DNA of 40,811 nucleotides from Bacteroidales bacterium (GTDB lineage: Bacteria; Bacteroidota; Bacteroidia; Bacteroidales; JAAYJT01): the NCBI GenBank assembly GCA_012522795.1, contig JAAYJT010000079.1, positions 1-40,811 of the forward strand, given 5' to 3'. The notes under the pieces are model-generated. The model searched no databases. It saw nothing but the letters and a program-made list of their open reading frames with translations, and was not told the DNA's origin. Position 1 is the stretch's first letter. Every line of letters begins with the position of its first letter. A program made the position numbers and the translations under genes. Shown piece after piece: positions 17,963-27,064 of this stretch.

Positions 17963-19009
17963 ATGAAATTTTCCAGAAAACAAATAGCTTTCAGCATAAC
18001 AGCCCTTGTTATTATTCTTATTGCACTCGCTGCAGTAGTTACCGGGCATAGGCTCTTGTACAGGCAGGCTTTAAATCTTCCACCTGATGAAGAAATGAGC
18101 CATATCTATATTCATACAGGATGGGATTTTGAAGATGTAATGCAAATGCTCAAAGAGCAAAATATTCTGAAGTACCCCAGGGTTTTCGAAAAAATAGCAG
18201 TTTATAAAAAATATCCGGAACGGGTAAAACCCGGAAGATACAAAATAACATCCGGGATGAGCAATCTTGATATGCTGAACATGCTTCAGAGTGGGAGGCA
18301 AGACCCTGTGAACGTAGTATTCAATAATATCAGAACGCCACAACAGCTTGCCGGACGCATTGCACACCAGATTGAAGCCGATTCACTTCCAATTTTAAAT
18401 GCTATCCTTGACAGCACTTATCACCAAAAATTCAATATTCCTTTGCATCAAATAGCTGTGATGTTTATTCCAAACACCTACGAGTTTTTCTGGAACACCA
18501 GCGCTGATGGGTTTATTGAAAGAATGCACCGCGAATATCTGGCTTTCTGGAACTCTCAAAGGCAGGAGAAATTGAGTCAAATTAAATTAACTCAGGCTGA
18601 AACTGTTACGCTTGCATCAATCATTGAAATGGAAACACGTAAGAATGATGAAAAGGCAAGGATTGCTGGTGTTTATATGAACCGGCTTCGTATTGGAATG
18701 CGCTTGCAGGCTGACCCAACCCTGGTGTTTGCTCATGGCGACTTTTCACTACGGAGAGTACTTAATAAACATAAATTGATTAACAGCCCGTACAACACAT
18801 ATATGTATGCCGGTTTGCCACCGGGGCCTATTTCTTTTCCTTCAATTGCTTCAGTTGATGCGGTTCTGAATTACGAAAATCATGATTATATATATTTTGC
18901 CGCTAAAGAAGATTTTTCAGGATATCATAATTTTTCCAGAACCTACCAGCAACATCTTGAGAATGCAAGAAGATTCCATAAAGCACTTAATGACAACAAC
19001 ATACGCTAA
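17963..19009 (+). CDS. mltG: Endolytic murein transglycosylase MltG (YceG)
   Basis: Cuts nascent glycan strands next to the inner membrane and so sets glycan length. The 348-aa protein has an N-terminal membrane anchor (IAFSITALVIILIALAAVV), a LysM-like/hinge region, and the YceG domain with ETVTLASIIEMET, containing the family's catalytic glutamate region. MRLQADPTLVFA and NTYMYAGLPPGPI are conserved. A TTG two codons upstream is in frame, but the ATG at 17963 directly precedes KFSRKQ and is preferred. It lies 34 bp after the GNAT gene and probably shares its transcript with dapF. Confidence 0.93.
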   Translation: MKFSRKQIAFSITALVIILIALAAVVTGHRLLYRQALNLPPDEEMSHIYIHTGWDFEDVMQMLKEQNILKYPRVFEKIAVYKKYPERVKPGRYKITSGMSNLDMLNMLQSGRQDPVNVVFNNIRTPQQLAGRIAHQIEADSLPILNAILDSTYHQKFNIPLHQIAVMFIPNTYEFFWNTSADGFIERMHREYLAFWNSQRQEKLSQIKLTQAETVTLASIIEMETRKNDEKARIAGVYMNRLRIGMRLQADPTLVFAHGDFSLRRVLNKHKLINSPYNTYMYAGLPPGPISFPSIASVDAVLNYENHDYIYFAAKEDFSGYHNFSRTYQQHLENARRFHKALNDNNIR

Positions 19010-19112
19010 CAATCAATCAATACCGATAATTTTATCCTTATTGGTTTATTCTAATCTGATAACTTCCACAGAAACCTAGTTTAACTAAATAATCCTTAAC
19101 AATTATCTGAAA

Positions 19113-20462
19113 ATGAAAAAAGCCTTTAAAGCATACGATATACGCGGGATTTTCAATCGTGATTTTAACCTGGATGATGTTTACAAAATAGGTTATTTCC
19201 TTCCGCAATTGTTAAAAAGCCGTAAAGTACTTGTTGGTCGTGACGTAAGATTATCATCCAATGATATTTTCACTGCTCTGGCAAAAGGCATTAACGATGC
19301 CGGTGCTGATGTATATAATGCCGGATTAACTACAACGCCAATGGTTTACTGGGCAACAGCAAAATATGGTTTTGAAGCTTCGGTTCAAATAACGGCGTCT
19401 CATAATTCCAAGGAATATAATGGTCTGAAAATTTCACGATCTGAAGCATTACCGGTGGGTTACGATACCGGGCTGAACCAGCTTGAAAAACTGATAGAAT
19501 CAGAACAGGTAATAGTAAAACCCCAATCCGGTAAAATCATACCTTTTAATTTCATTGACGAATATCTGGCTTTCATATTGAAGTATAAAACCGAATTCAA
19601 TGATCTAAATATTGCTGTTGATTGCTCAAACGGAATGGCATCATTATTCATCAAAAAGCTGATGGGAGAACTGCCACATTATCTTTACGATCAGCCGGAT
19701 GGTAATTTCCCAAACCATGAACCAAATCCGCTGGAAGAAAAAAATGTAGAAGACCTAAAAAAGCTGGTACTTGAGAAACAATGTGATATCGGGATTATTT
19801 TCGATGGAGATGCTGACAGGGTTATGTTCGTTGATGATCGCGGGCGCTTTATACGACCTGATATTATGATTGCATTGCTGGGCGATTACTTTAAACAGCA
19901 TTATACTAAAGCAAAAGTAGTAATAGATATACGTTCATCAAAACTTGTTGCTGCTTACCTTGAAAAATCAGGTTTTGAAACTCATTTGTGGAAAGTGGGA
20001 AGGGCTTTTGCAGCGTTGAAGCTAAGAGAATTAGATGCAGTTTTTGGAGGTGAACTTGCAGGACATTATTATTTCAAAGATTTTTATTTTAGCGATTCTG
20101 CATTTCTGGCTACAATGTTAATTCTTGACGTAGTAAGCAAAAAGCATAGGCAGGGAATAAAACTCTCAGAATGGGTGGACGAGATAAATGGCAGCTGGGC
20201 GAATTCAGGTGAGATAAATTTCAGGATTGAACAAAAAGCAGAAGCTATGGAAGCATTAAAAAACCATTTTACTTCTATTGAGGAACCAATTGTATTTCAC
20301 GATTTTGACGGATACCGTATTGAGTTCCCAAAATGGTGGTTTAATGTAAGACCCAGCAATACCGAACCTTATCTCAGATTTCTTGCCGAGGCTGAAACTC
20401 AGGAAATATTGAATGAAAATCTGGAGCAGGTTCATACTATAATTAAATATTTTGAGCACTGA
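19113..20462 (+). CDS. Phosphomannomutase/phosphoglucomutase (alpha-D-phosphohexomutase family)
   Basis: Interconverts hexose 6- and 1-phosphates, supplying sugar-1-phosphates for cell-surface glycans. The 449-aa protein has all four domain signatures: the phosphoserine loop TASHN (S96), the metal loop DGDADR (D231, D233, D235), the sugar loop GGELAGHYYF, and the phosphate-binding loop RPSNTEPYLR. Length matches ManB/AlgC-type enzymes. Mannose versus glucose preference cannot be told from the motifs. It follows mltG after 103 bp and is followed by the DUF2279-like gene after 20 bp. Confidence 0.92.
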   Translation: MKKAFKAYDIRGIFNRDFNLDDVYKIGYFLPQLLKSRKVLVGRDVRLSSNDIFTALAKGINDAGADVYNAGLTTTPMVYWATAKYGFEASVQITASHNSKEYNGLKISRSEALPVGYDTGLNQLEKLIESEQVIVKPQSGKIIPFNFIDEYLAFILKYKTEFNDLNIAVDCSNGMASLFIKKLMGELPHYLYDQPDGNFPNHEPNPLEEKNVEDLKKLVLEKQCDIGIIFDGDADRVMFVDDRGRFIRPDIMIALLGDYFKQHYTKAKVVIDIRSSKLVAAYLEKSGFETHLWKVGRAFAALKLRELDAVFGGELAGHYYFKDFYFSDSAFLATMLILDVVSKKHRQGIKLSEWVDEINGSWANSGEINFRIEQKAEAMEALKNHFTSIEEPIVFHDFDGYRIEFPKWWFNVRPSNTEPYLRFLAEAETQEILNENLEQVHTIIKYFEH

Positions 20463-20482
20463 TGAATGGTAAATAGTTTTCT

Positions 20483-21427
20483 ATGACAACAAGGTTCAAA
20501 TTTTATATCAGCATACTCATTGTTATTCATTTAAGCATAAACAACCTGCATATTTATGCACAGGAATTTGAACCTGATTATCAAACAAACTCAATACCGC
20601 AGGAAATTAACCGAACCAGACTCACCTATACCATCCTTGGCGCTTCTTCTGTTTATGCAGGATCAATGGGAGGGTTATACTATGCATGGTATAGAGATAA
20701 ACCCATGACTTCGTTTCATTTTCATAACGATGCCAGGCAATGGCTTCAGATGGATAAAGGCGGGCATATAGTAAGCTCATATTACATTGGAAAACTTGGG
20801 TATGAAGCTTTACGGTTTTCAGGAGTTAATGAGAAGCATTCAACCTGGTTCGGGGGATTTACAGGCTCAGTTTTTCTTTTTACTGTTGAGATTTTTGATG
20901 GATTTTCTCCCGAATACGGAGCTTCAGTCAGTGATTTTTTGGCTAATCTACTGGGTTCATCCATTTTTATCTCGCAGCAGGCTGCCTGGCATGAACAGCG
21001 TATACTATTAAAATATTCCTACCACAATACCAAATATGCTGCTTACAGACCAGAGGTTTTGGGTTCGAATCTTGCTGAAAAAATGATAAAGGATTATAAT
21101 GGAATAAGTTACTGGTTATCAATCAATCCCAATTCATTTGGCTGGAAACAGATACCCAAATGGTTAAATATAGCTCTGGGATATAGTGCTGACGGAATGA
21201 CAGGAGCTTTGGGAAACATCAGTAATGATAAACAGGGTAATCCCATCCCTGATTTTGATCGGAGGAGACAGTTTTTATTATCACTTGACATTGATCTGAC
21301 CCGAATTAAAACACGTTCACCTGTAATAAATTCTGTTTTCGAGCTTTTAGGATTCATAAAAATACCATTTCCAACATTAGAATTCGACAATAATAAGAAT
21401 TTCAAATTCCACCCGTTATATTTTTAA
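20483..21427 (+). CDS. DUF2279-like exported protein
   Basis: A 314-aa protein with an N-terminal signal peptide (FKFYISILIVIHLSINNLHIYAQ; likely cleavage after IYA). The conserved core is W.QMDKGGHIVSSYYIGKLGYE followed by a hydrophobic GGFTGSVFLFTVEIFDGFS stretch and SDFLANLLG, as in DUF2279 proteins of Bacteroidota. The C-terminal half (NPNSFGWKQIPKWLNIALGYSADGM, LSLDIDLTRI) looks like outer-membrane-type beta structure. Function unknown. It is 20 bp after the phosphohexomutase gene and 37 bp before the TPR lipoprotein gene, so probably co-transcribed with both. Confidence 0.75.
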   Translation: MTTRFKFYISILIVIHLSINNLHIYAQEFEPDYQTNSIPQEINRTRLTYTILGASSVYAGSMGGLYYAWYRDKPMTSFHFHNDARQWLQMDKGGHIVSSYYIGKLGYEALRFSGVNEKHSTWFGGFTGSVFLFTVEIFDGFSPEYGASVSDFLANLLGSSIFISQQAAWHEQRILLKYSYHNTKYAAYRPEVLGSNLAEKMIKDYNGISYWLSINPNSFGWKQIPKWLNIALGYSADGMTGALGNISNDKQGNPIPDFDRRRQFLLSLDIDLTRIKTRSPVINSVFELLGFIKIPFPTLEFDNNKNFKFHPLYF

Positions 21428-21464
21428 TAATACCTGATATCAATGATTTAAAACTTTTATTAGA

Positions 21465-21878
21465 ATGAACAGAAACATTATACTATTATTTTTACTGATA
21501 ACTACTGGGTTTTTCACTTCATGCAAACCTCGTGAACAGAAAGCACAGGAATTACTCAACGAAGGTACAATTATGGTAGCACAGGGCAGGCATAATGAGG
21601 CAATTGATTTGTTTACCCGTGCCATTAGATTATTGCCTGAATTTGCACAAGCATATACCTACCGTGGAAGTGCAAAATTTGATATAGGTGATCTTACAGG
21701 TGCTCACGATGATTATACTAAAGCCATAGAGATTGATCCTACCTATGCTGAACCTTATGATTTCAGGGGCAGAATAAAACTTGTATGGTCTGATGAAGAT
21801 GGTGCCTGCGAAGATTTTAAAAAAGCTTATGCGCTTGGGCGGCCTGGCATGTATGAAAGACTGCGCCGATGTCAATAA
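21465..21878 (+). CDS. Small TPR-repeat lipoprotein
   Basis: A 137-aa protein with a lipoprotein signal peptide and lipobox FFTSC (C20). It contains three tetratricopeptide repeats (from about residues 30, 64 and 98), with typical A..LF.RAI..LP and A..DY.KAIEIDP motifs. It is probably anchored in the periplasm or outer membrane and binds a protein partner, but none can be named. It is the last gene of the plus-strand run and converges on the cysteate-synthase-like gene. No terminator hairpin is seen in the 49-bp gap. Confidence 0.82.
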   Translation: MNRNIILLFLLITTGFFTSCKPREQKAQELLNEGTIMVAQGRHNEAIDLFTRAIRLLPEFAQAYTYRGSAKFDIGDLTGAHDDYTKAIEIDPTYAEPYDFRGRIKLVWSDEDGACEDFKKAYALGRPGMYERLRRCQ

Positions 21879-21927
21879 GATTGTTCAGCATCTATACAAA
21901 GAAGAATAAAAATAATTTACAAAAATA

Positions 21928-23235
21928 TCAGAATCCGAACAGTTCATTGATCCTGGCATGGATCTCTTCCTTATTGAAATCAAGGTCGAAAACTATGGAA
22001 GGTTTCAGGTAAAATAATTCCTTATCCTTTTTGAATAACTCCTCCCCTCCTCCCGTGATATTTAACATGATAAGTGCATTAGCAGGAATTTTCCTGTCCT
22101 GCATCTGTTTGATAAGAGTTGCTGTGGCAACAGCAGCAGCAGGATGAATGTCAATACCTTCGGTTTTTAAAAAAAGATCAGCAGCATATTCAGCTTCCTG
22201 ATTCGATGCTTTAAGCACATCGCCACCACTGTCAACAAGGGCATCAAATAAACCTCCCGTAATACTATACGGAGGTTTGCGATTGCTTAGAACTTTTGCA
22301 CTGATTTGAGCAGCCTGTTCTCGGGCAATATTATCGTCCAGCGGAAATAGTTGTCTTGAGCCTGCTTTCCACGCATCATAAATTGGAATAAAAGGCTCAT
22401 TTTGCGAAACCATAAGTTTCATTTTACGATCTCCATAACCTCCATCCTCTATCAAGCGCAAATTAGCCTCCCATGCTGCAATTGCACCGGTTCCACTACC
22501 AATTGCCTGAAAATAATATTCAGGTATTTCGCCAATAGTAGAAACTGCTGATAATACAGTAGTACCCATTCCATCACGCCTTGCAACATTTTTTGCACCT
22601 CCTTCGGCAATAAAATGAGGGTTACTGCTTGCAAAATCAGATAAATGAATTGCATCATAATAATCGCTACCACTGCGTGTTACAATCAGTTTTACACAAT
22701 CATGTACAGGAGCATCAAACCATAAACTACCAATATTATCTTCGGGCATACAAAGAAGCAGAGGAATATTATTATCAGAACAAACACGGGCAAACGAGCG
22801 GGCAGTATTGCCGGCAGAAGCTACTACCAATACCTTTCCATTGTCAGGTTCCATTCGTCCGCATACAGCATAAGCTTCAGTTTCCTTAAAAGAACAAGTG
22901 GCCATCTTGGCATTGCGCTGAGGCCAGTAACCACTGAAAGTTATATACAAATTACTTAAGCCCAGAACCTTTGCCAAGCCTTCGCTTTTATAGGTTACAG
23001 GTGCCGAAGAGCCATGAAGCAAACGCTTTACCGGCAACCATGAAGCAAATTTGTAAAATCCCAGATCTTTATCAAAAAGCTCTAATTTCTTACTTTCATA
23101 TTCAGCTCTTATGAGTGTAAGATGTTCTTCATCAGGTGCAGTCAGCATCCAGCCTGTATCAGCAAATTCATTGCCCGTTGCTACCGATCTCAATGTATAT
23201 TTTGTAGGTTTAAAATATTTCTTTCCGTCAATCAT
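21928..23235 (-). CDS. Cysteate synthase-like PLP enzyme (threonine synthase fold)
   Basis: Fold-type II PLP enzyme of 435 aa. Cysteate synthase makes L-cysteate from O-phosphoserine and sulfite. In Bacteroidota, cysteate is the precursor of capnine-type sulfonolipids. The PLP lysine is K117 in ATCSFKETEA, and the phosphate-binding loop is the C-terminal NITGGGEELFKK. N-terminal YTLRSVATG and the YWPQRNAKMA segment, as I recall them, are specific to the cysteate synthase group and unlike normal threonine synthases. The ATG at 23235 is preferred; the longer frame starts beyond the conserved N terminus and near the promoter. No other sulfonolipid gene lies in the window. It could instead act as a threonine synthase paralogue. 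Confidence 0.78.
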   Translation of the reverse strand: MIDGKKYFKPTKYTLRSVATGNEFADTGWMLTAPDEEHLTLIRAEYESKKLELFDKDLGFYKFASWLPVKRLLHGSSAPVTYKSEGLAKVLGLSNLYITFSGYWPQRNAKMATCSFKETEAYAVCGRMEPDNGKVLVVASAGNTARSFARVCSDNNIPLLLCMPEDNIGSLWFDAPVHDCVKLIVTRSGSDYYDAIHLSDFASSNPHFIAEGGAKNVARRDGMGTTVLSAVSTIGEIPEYYFQAIGSGTGAIAAWEANLRLIEDGGYGDRKMKLMVSQNEPFIPIYDAWKAGSRQLFPLDDNIAREQAAQISAKVLSNRKPPYSITGGLFDALVDSGGDVLKASNQEAEYAADLFLKTEGIDIHPAAAVATATLIKQMQDRKIPANALIMLNITGGGEELFKKDKELFYLKPSIVFDLDFNKEEIHARINELFGF

Positions 23236-23269
23236 GATCAGCCTTAATATCAGTTTATAAAATACCGGC

Positions 23270-23277
23270 CAAAAATA
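23270..23277 (-). promoter_or_regulatory. -7 element of the cysteate synthase-like gene
   Basis: Minus-strand TATTTTTG, 34 bp upstream of the ATG at 23235. The -33 element is not clear. Confidence 0.5.
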
Positions 23278-23403
23278 CAATAAATATTAGCGGGGTATTG
23301 AAATGTGAATAGTTCCTACCATAAATTGCAAGAATGCCAACACTCAGTTAGGCATTAAAACACAGCTCATCAGGCAATTAAAGATATTTAATTAATAACT
23401 TCA

Positions 23404-24072
23404 TTACAACCCCTGAATCAGAACAGTTTGCCTGGCATCACCAGATTGATGCCTGCCTGTTTCACTCTTCAAGTTTTTGATATTAAAACTTTTTCTGTGA
23501 TATTTTGAGAAACCATATTTCTCAATAGCTTTTATATGTGCAGCAGTGGGATAAGCTTTATTCTTGTTCCAGCCATATTGCGGCAACTCATTGTGGATGT
23601 GTTCCATAAACTCATCTCTATGTGTTTTTGCCAGAATTGAAGCAGCAGCTATCGAAACAAATTTTGCATCTCCTTTTACAAAACATTGATGGAGTATGCC
23701 GGGAAAGGGTAGAAAGCGATTTCCATCAATCAATAATAATTCCGGCTTATATTTAAGTTTCTTTACAGCTTCATGCATGGCAAGATACGAAGCCTGCAGA
23801 ATATTGATCTTGTCAATTGTTTGGTTATCAACACTTGCAACTGCCCAGGCAAGAGCATTCTCTTCAATATATTTCCTCATTACATTACGTTGTTCAGGTG
23901 TAAGCTGCTTGGAGTCATTCAAACCTGAACACCGGAAATTTGAACCAATTATCACAGCCGCTGCAAATACCGGTCCTGCCAGGCAACCGCGTCCGGCTTC
24001 ATCACAGCCTGCTTCAAGCAAATGCTCAGTATAGGATATTAATAGTTGTGGCGGCTTTTTTATTGGTTTCAT
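23404..24072 (-). CDS. rnhB: Ribonuclease HII
   Basis: Removes ribonucleotides and RNA primers from DNA. The 222-aa protein has the family motif AGCDEAGRGCLAGPV with the first catalytic acids, the DSKQL segment, LLIDGN with the third Asp, and KGDAKFVSIAAASILAK. All catalytic acidic residues appear present. The ATG at 24072 overlaps the stop of the upstream membrane-protein gene by four bases (ATGA), so translation is coupled. A short C-terminal tail of about 25 residues after the core is polar and not conserved to my knowledge. Confidence 0.95.
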   Translation of the reverse strand: MKPIKKPPQLLISYTEHLLEAGCDEAGRGCLAGPVFAAAVIIGSNFRCSGLNDSKQLTPEQRNVMRKYIEENALAWAVASVDNQTIDKINILQASYLAMHEAVKKLKYKPELLLIDGNRFLPFPGILHQCFVKGDAKFVSIAAASILAKTHRDEFMEHIHNELPQYGWNKNKAYPTAAHIKAIEKYGFSKYHRKSFNIKNLKSETGRHQSGDARQTVLIQGL

Positions 24073-25043
24073 AAAAATTTAATAACAGCAACGGCAACAA
24101 TTAAAAGGATGAAAAACAATTCGGATATAAATTTCTTTTCTGATTCAATAAAATAAAATCCAATAATTATTGCAGCAGACGGAAAAATCAGAAACTCCTG
24201 TAAGGTGGCATTAAACCCATTGCAAAGCAACATAATGCCACTAATGATCAAAAAAGCAATAGCTACCGAAAAACTTTTACGAATATTAATAACCTTGTCA
24301 ACTCGCTCATGAATGAATTTAAAAAGCGACACCATCAAAACCAGCAAAAACACAGGCCAAAATACATAATCATGAAAACCAAAATTAAAAGTCAGCCCCG
24401 ACCATGAGATACCCTGTATGTAATACGATTCAAAAATATTTAGCTGATCGCTGAGAAACAGGAATAAAACCAGGAAAAAATAGGGAGCGCAAAAACCTAT
24501 AATTGATATCAGCCATTCGCGCCATGTGTTTATCCGAAAAATAAAAAATGAAACCCAGATGAAAACAATATAAAAAGCTGCGGGATAATAGAAAAAGGAA
24601 GCCACTGAGATCCAGAAACTGGCATTAAATGCCTCTCTGAATGCCTGAGGTTTTTCATAGGCATTAAAAAGGTTTTTAAAAGAAAAAATCAGAAAAAAGT
24701 TAGCGATCAATAAAGGGTGAAGAGTAAGCAGTTCAGGGTTATGGCTCATAGAAATTATATATATCACTGCAGGTAAAAACAAAGATTTGGAAAAGGCAGG
24801 ATTACCTGCAAGTACAAAATTTAAAACGACAGCCTGAACAATTAAAACGACAAAAGCTAAAATGACAGCAATTATAGCCGGAAGCTGTAGATTATCCCTG
24901 ATAAATTCAGAACCTAAACCTAAGCCGGAAGGGAAATAAGCATAAGGTGGCTGAATGAATGCCGGTATCCACAAAAGTGCGGAAATAAGCAAAAACATTA
25001 AAACATCTGTATAATAGCCCGATCGGAAAATTCTTAAAAACAT
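24069..25043 (-). CDS. Polytopic membrane protein, DUF6427-like
   Basis: A 324-aa inner-membrane protein with about nine hydrophobic segments and no soluble domain. Its start FRSGYYTDVLMFLLISALLW and its place between purD and rnhB recall the DUF6427 family of Bacteroidota; I assign it from memory with moderate confidence. No catalytic motif is visible. It lies 29 bp after purD and overlaps rnhB by four bases, so the three form one transcript. Function unknown; transport or lipid-carrier handling would be guesses. Confidence 0.68.
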   Translation of the reverse strand: MFLRIFRSGYYTDVLMFLLISALLWIPAFIQPPYAYFPSGLGLGSEFIRDNLQLPAIIAVILAFVVLIVQAVVLNFVLAGNPAFSKSLFLPAVIYIISMSHNPELLTLHPLLIANFFLIFSFKNLFNAYEKPQAFREAFNASFWISVASFFYYPAAFYIVFIWVSFFIFRINTWREWLISIIGFCAPYFFLVLFLFLSDQLNIFESYYIQGISWSGLTFNFGFHDYVFWPVFLLVLMVSLFKFIHERVDKVINIRKSFSVAIAFLIISGIMLLCNGFNATLQEFLIFPSAAIIIGFYFIESEKKFISELFFILLIVAVAVIKFL

Positions 25044-25072
25044 ACTATTGTCAAAAACAAAGTCTAAACAAA

Positions 25073-26368
25073 TTATTCAAGCGGCTGAAAATGCAAAAGA
25101 TCCTTTCCAATATCCTTTCTGTAATAAACACCCTGAAAATGTATTTTTTCAATTTCATTATAAACATATTCCCGGCACAATTCCAAAGTCTCACCCAAAG
25201 CTGTAACAGCCATCACCCTGCCACCATTGGTAAGTATGCTTCCTGCATCAGACTTTTTGGTTCCGGCATGAAATATCAAAGCTTCCTTTATCTTTTCAAA
25301 CCCATTGATCTCAAATCCTTTTTCATAGTCACCCGGGTAACCTCCGGAGGCAAGAATCACTGTCACAGCATATTTTTCTGAGATTTCAATCCGAGCCTCA
25401 TGTAATTTACCTGAAAGAGTTTTTTGAAACATTTCCACAAAATCATTCTCAATTCTTGGAATTATTGCCTCAGTTTCAGGATCACCAAGTCTGACGTTGT
25501 ATTCAATCACATAAGGATCGCCGTTACAATTCATAAGTCCAAAGAAAATAAAACCTTTGTAATCAATATTTTCTTTTTGTATTCCGAGGATGGTAGGTTT
25601 TAAAATTCGTTCCTCAACTTTTTTCATAAAAACCTCATCGGCGAAATTCACAGGAGAAACAGCCCCCATGCCTCCTGTGTTCAGGCCTGTATCATCATCA
25701 CCAATGCGTTTATAATCCTTGGCGGCAGGTAGTAACAAATAATTCACACCATCAGTAAGAACAAAAATTGAAAGTTCAATTCCACGCAGGAATTCCTCAA
25801 TGACAACACGTTCGGAGGCTTTGCCAAATTTCTTGTTTTTAAGCATTTCAGCCAACGTTTGTTTTGCCTCATCCGCATTATCGCAAATTACCACGCCTTT
25901 ACCCTGAGCAAGCCCGTCAGCTTTGAGCACATAAGGCGGATGCATAGAATCAATAAAATCATGGGCAGCAGGAATATCGGCAATAGTAAAGGTTTTATAT
26001 CCGGCTGTAGGTATATTGTTCCGCAGCATGAATCCTTTGGCAAAATCTTTGCTCGATTCAAGCATTGCACCATGTTCTGAAGGTCCGATTATTCCTATAT
26101 GACTTATGGCAGGTTCTTTTTTAAAAAAATCAACAATCCCGGCAGCAAGCGGAGCCTCAGGTCCTACAACGATCATATTAATATCATTGTCAATTACGAG
26201 CTGGCGGATAGCTTCAAAATCATTTTCAGGAATTGCCACATTACTGCCGTATTGGGCGGTACCAGCATTACCTGGAGCGATCCAGAGATTGTGCAAATGG
26301 CTGCTTTGTGATAATTTCCAGGCTAAAGCACACTCACGCCCACCTGACCCAAGCAATAAAATATTCAT
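25073..26368 (-). CDS. purD: Phosphoribosylamine--glycine ligase (GAR synthetase)
   Basis: Second step of purine synthesis: joins phosphoribosylamine and glycine using ATP. With the ATG at 26368 the protein is 431 aa and starts NILLLGSGGRECALAWKL, the canonical N terminus. The ATP-grasp domain shows YVLKADGLAQGKGVVI, TGGMGAVSPV and VIEYNVRLGDPE. The open frame runs upstream to 26398, but that start lies inside the promoter box TATGTTTG. It heads the purD / DUF6427-like / rnhB unit and is divergent from the LysM gene. Confidence 0.96.
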   Translation of the reverse strand: MNILLLGSGGRECALAWKLSQSSHLHNLWIAPGNAGTAQYGSNVAIPENDFEAIRQLVIDNDINMIVVGPEAPLAAGIVDFFKKEPAISHIGIIGPSEHGAMLESSKDFAKGFMLRNNIPTAGYKTFTIADIPAAHDFIDSMHPPYVLKADGLAQGKGVVICDNADEAKQTLAEMLKNKKFGKASERVVIEEFLRGIELSIFVLTDGVNYLLLPAAKDYKRIGDDDTGLNTGGMGAVSPVNFADEVFMKKVEERILKPTILGIQKENIDYKGFIFFGLMNCNGDPYVIEYNVRLGDPETEAIIPRIENDFVEMFQKTLSGKLHEARIEISEKYAVTVILASGGYPGDYEKGFEINGFEKIKEALIFHAGTKKSDAGSILTNGGRVMAVTALGETLELCREYVYNEIEKIHFQGVYYRKDIGKDLLHFQPLE

Positions 26369-26391
26369 AATGACTTGAAATAAAACTGATG

Positions 26392-26399
26392 CAAACATA
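26392..26399 (-). promoter_or_regulatory. -7 element of purD
   Basis: Minus-strand TATGTTTG, 23 bp upstream of the purD ATG; the leader would be about 15-20 nt. It is only 10 bp from the divergent box at 26410-26417, so the two promoters probably compete. Confidence 0.6.
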
Positions 26400-26409
26400 A
26401 GTAAAATTG

Positions 26410-26417
26410 TATCTTTG
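26410..26417 (+). promoter_or_regulatory. -7 element of the zinc-ribbon/LysM gene
   Basis: TATCTTTG, 57 bp upstream of the ATG at 26475, back to back with the purD promoter. Confidence 0.55.
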
Positions 26418-26474
26418 CTGACCTGCTGTTTAACGAGTTATTAAAATTATTAAAGACAAAAGCTTTCAGCCTTT

Positions 26475-27050
26475 ATGGAATGTCCGGTATGTAAAAGCAT
26501 AACAACTGATCCCGAGCAGAAGAAATGTGCAGAATGTTCTACTGATCTTGAGATTTTCCGGATAATAGAAACTCTTGAAAAGAAAGCACACAAGCAAAAC
26601 AAAAGAATTTCACTTCTGGCTTTCTCACTGATTTTTCTTGTGGTTGCTGCGGCTGTATTTTATTATTATTTCCTGAACTTCAATCTCTCAAAAGGCAAGG
26701 ATGACGCTACTACCATAAGTAAACAGCATATTGAGATCGAATACCTGAACAATGAAAAACAATTGCTTACTTCAAGTTTGGTTGAATTACGAAACGAAGT
26801 TCAGGTTCTTACCGAAAAATTAAAAAAAGCTGAAAGTCAAAAAGTTGTTGCTGAAACATCAAAACCTAAACCAACTCCCAAAGAAATTATTCATGTAGTT
26901 AAGCGTGGTGAAAGTTTACAGAGAATTGCAAAAAAATATTACGGCAATTCAGATGAATATCAACGGATTATGAAAGACAACAATATTAAAAATGCGAATT
27001 CAATAATAATAGGGCAAAAACTTAAAATCACAGCACCTGTAACTGAATAA
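26475..27050 (+). CDS. Zinc-ribbon / transmembrane / coiled-coil / LysM protein
   Basis: A 191-aa protein with an unusual order of parts. The N terminus is a CxxC...CxxC zinc ribbon (C3, C6, C18, C21), then a charged helix. A single membrane segment (about 45-68) follows, then a coiled coil (about 80-120), a Pro/Lys linker, and a C-terminal LysM domain (about 138-188; HVVKRGESLQRIAKKYYG...IIIGQKLKI). By topology the zinc ribbon should be cytoplasmic and the LysM domain periplasmic, touching peptidoglycan. I infer a cell-envelope scaffold; no enzyme domain is visible. The small coiled-coil gene starts 14 bp downstream. Confidence 0.85.
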   Translation: MECPVCKSITTDPEQKKCAECSTDLEIFRIIETLEKKAHKQNKRISLLAFSLIFLVVAAAVFYYYFLNFNLSKGKDDATTISKQHIEIEYLNNEKQLLTSSLVELRNEVQVLTEKLKKAESQKVVAETSKPKPTPKEIIHVVKRGESLQRIAKKYYGNSDEYQRIMKDNNIKNANSIIIGQKLKITAPVTE

Positions 27051-27064
27051 GAAATCAGGGTTTT

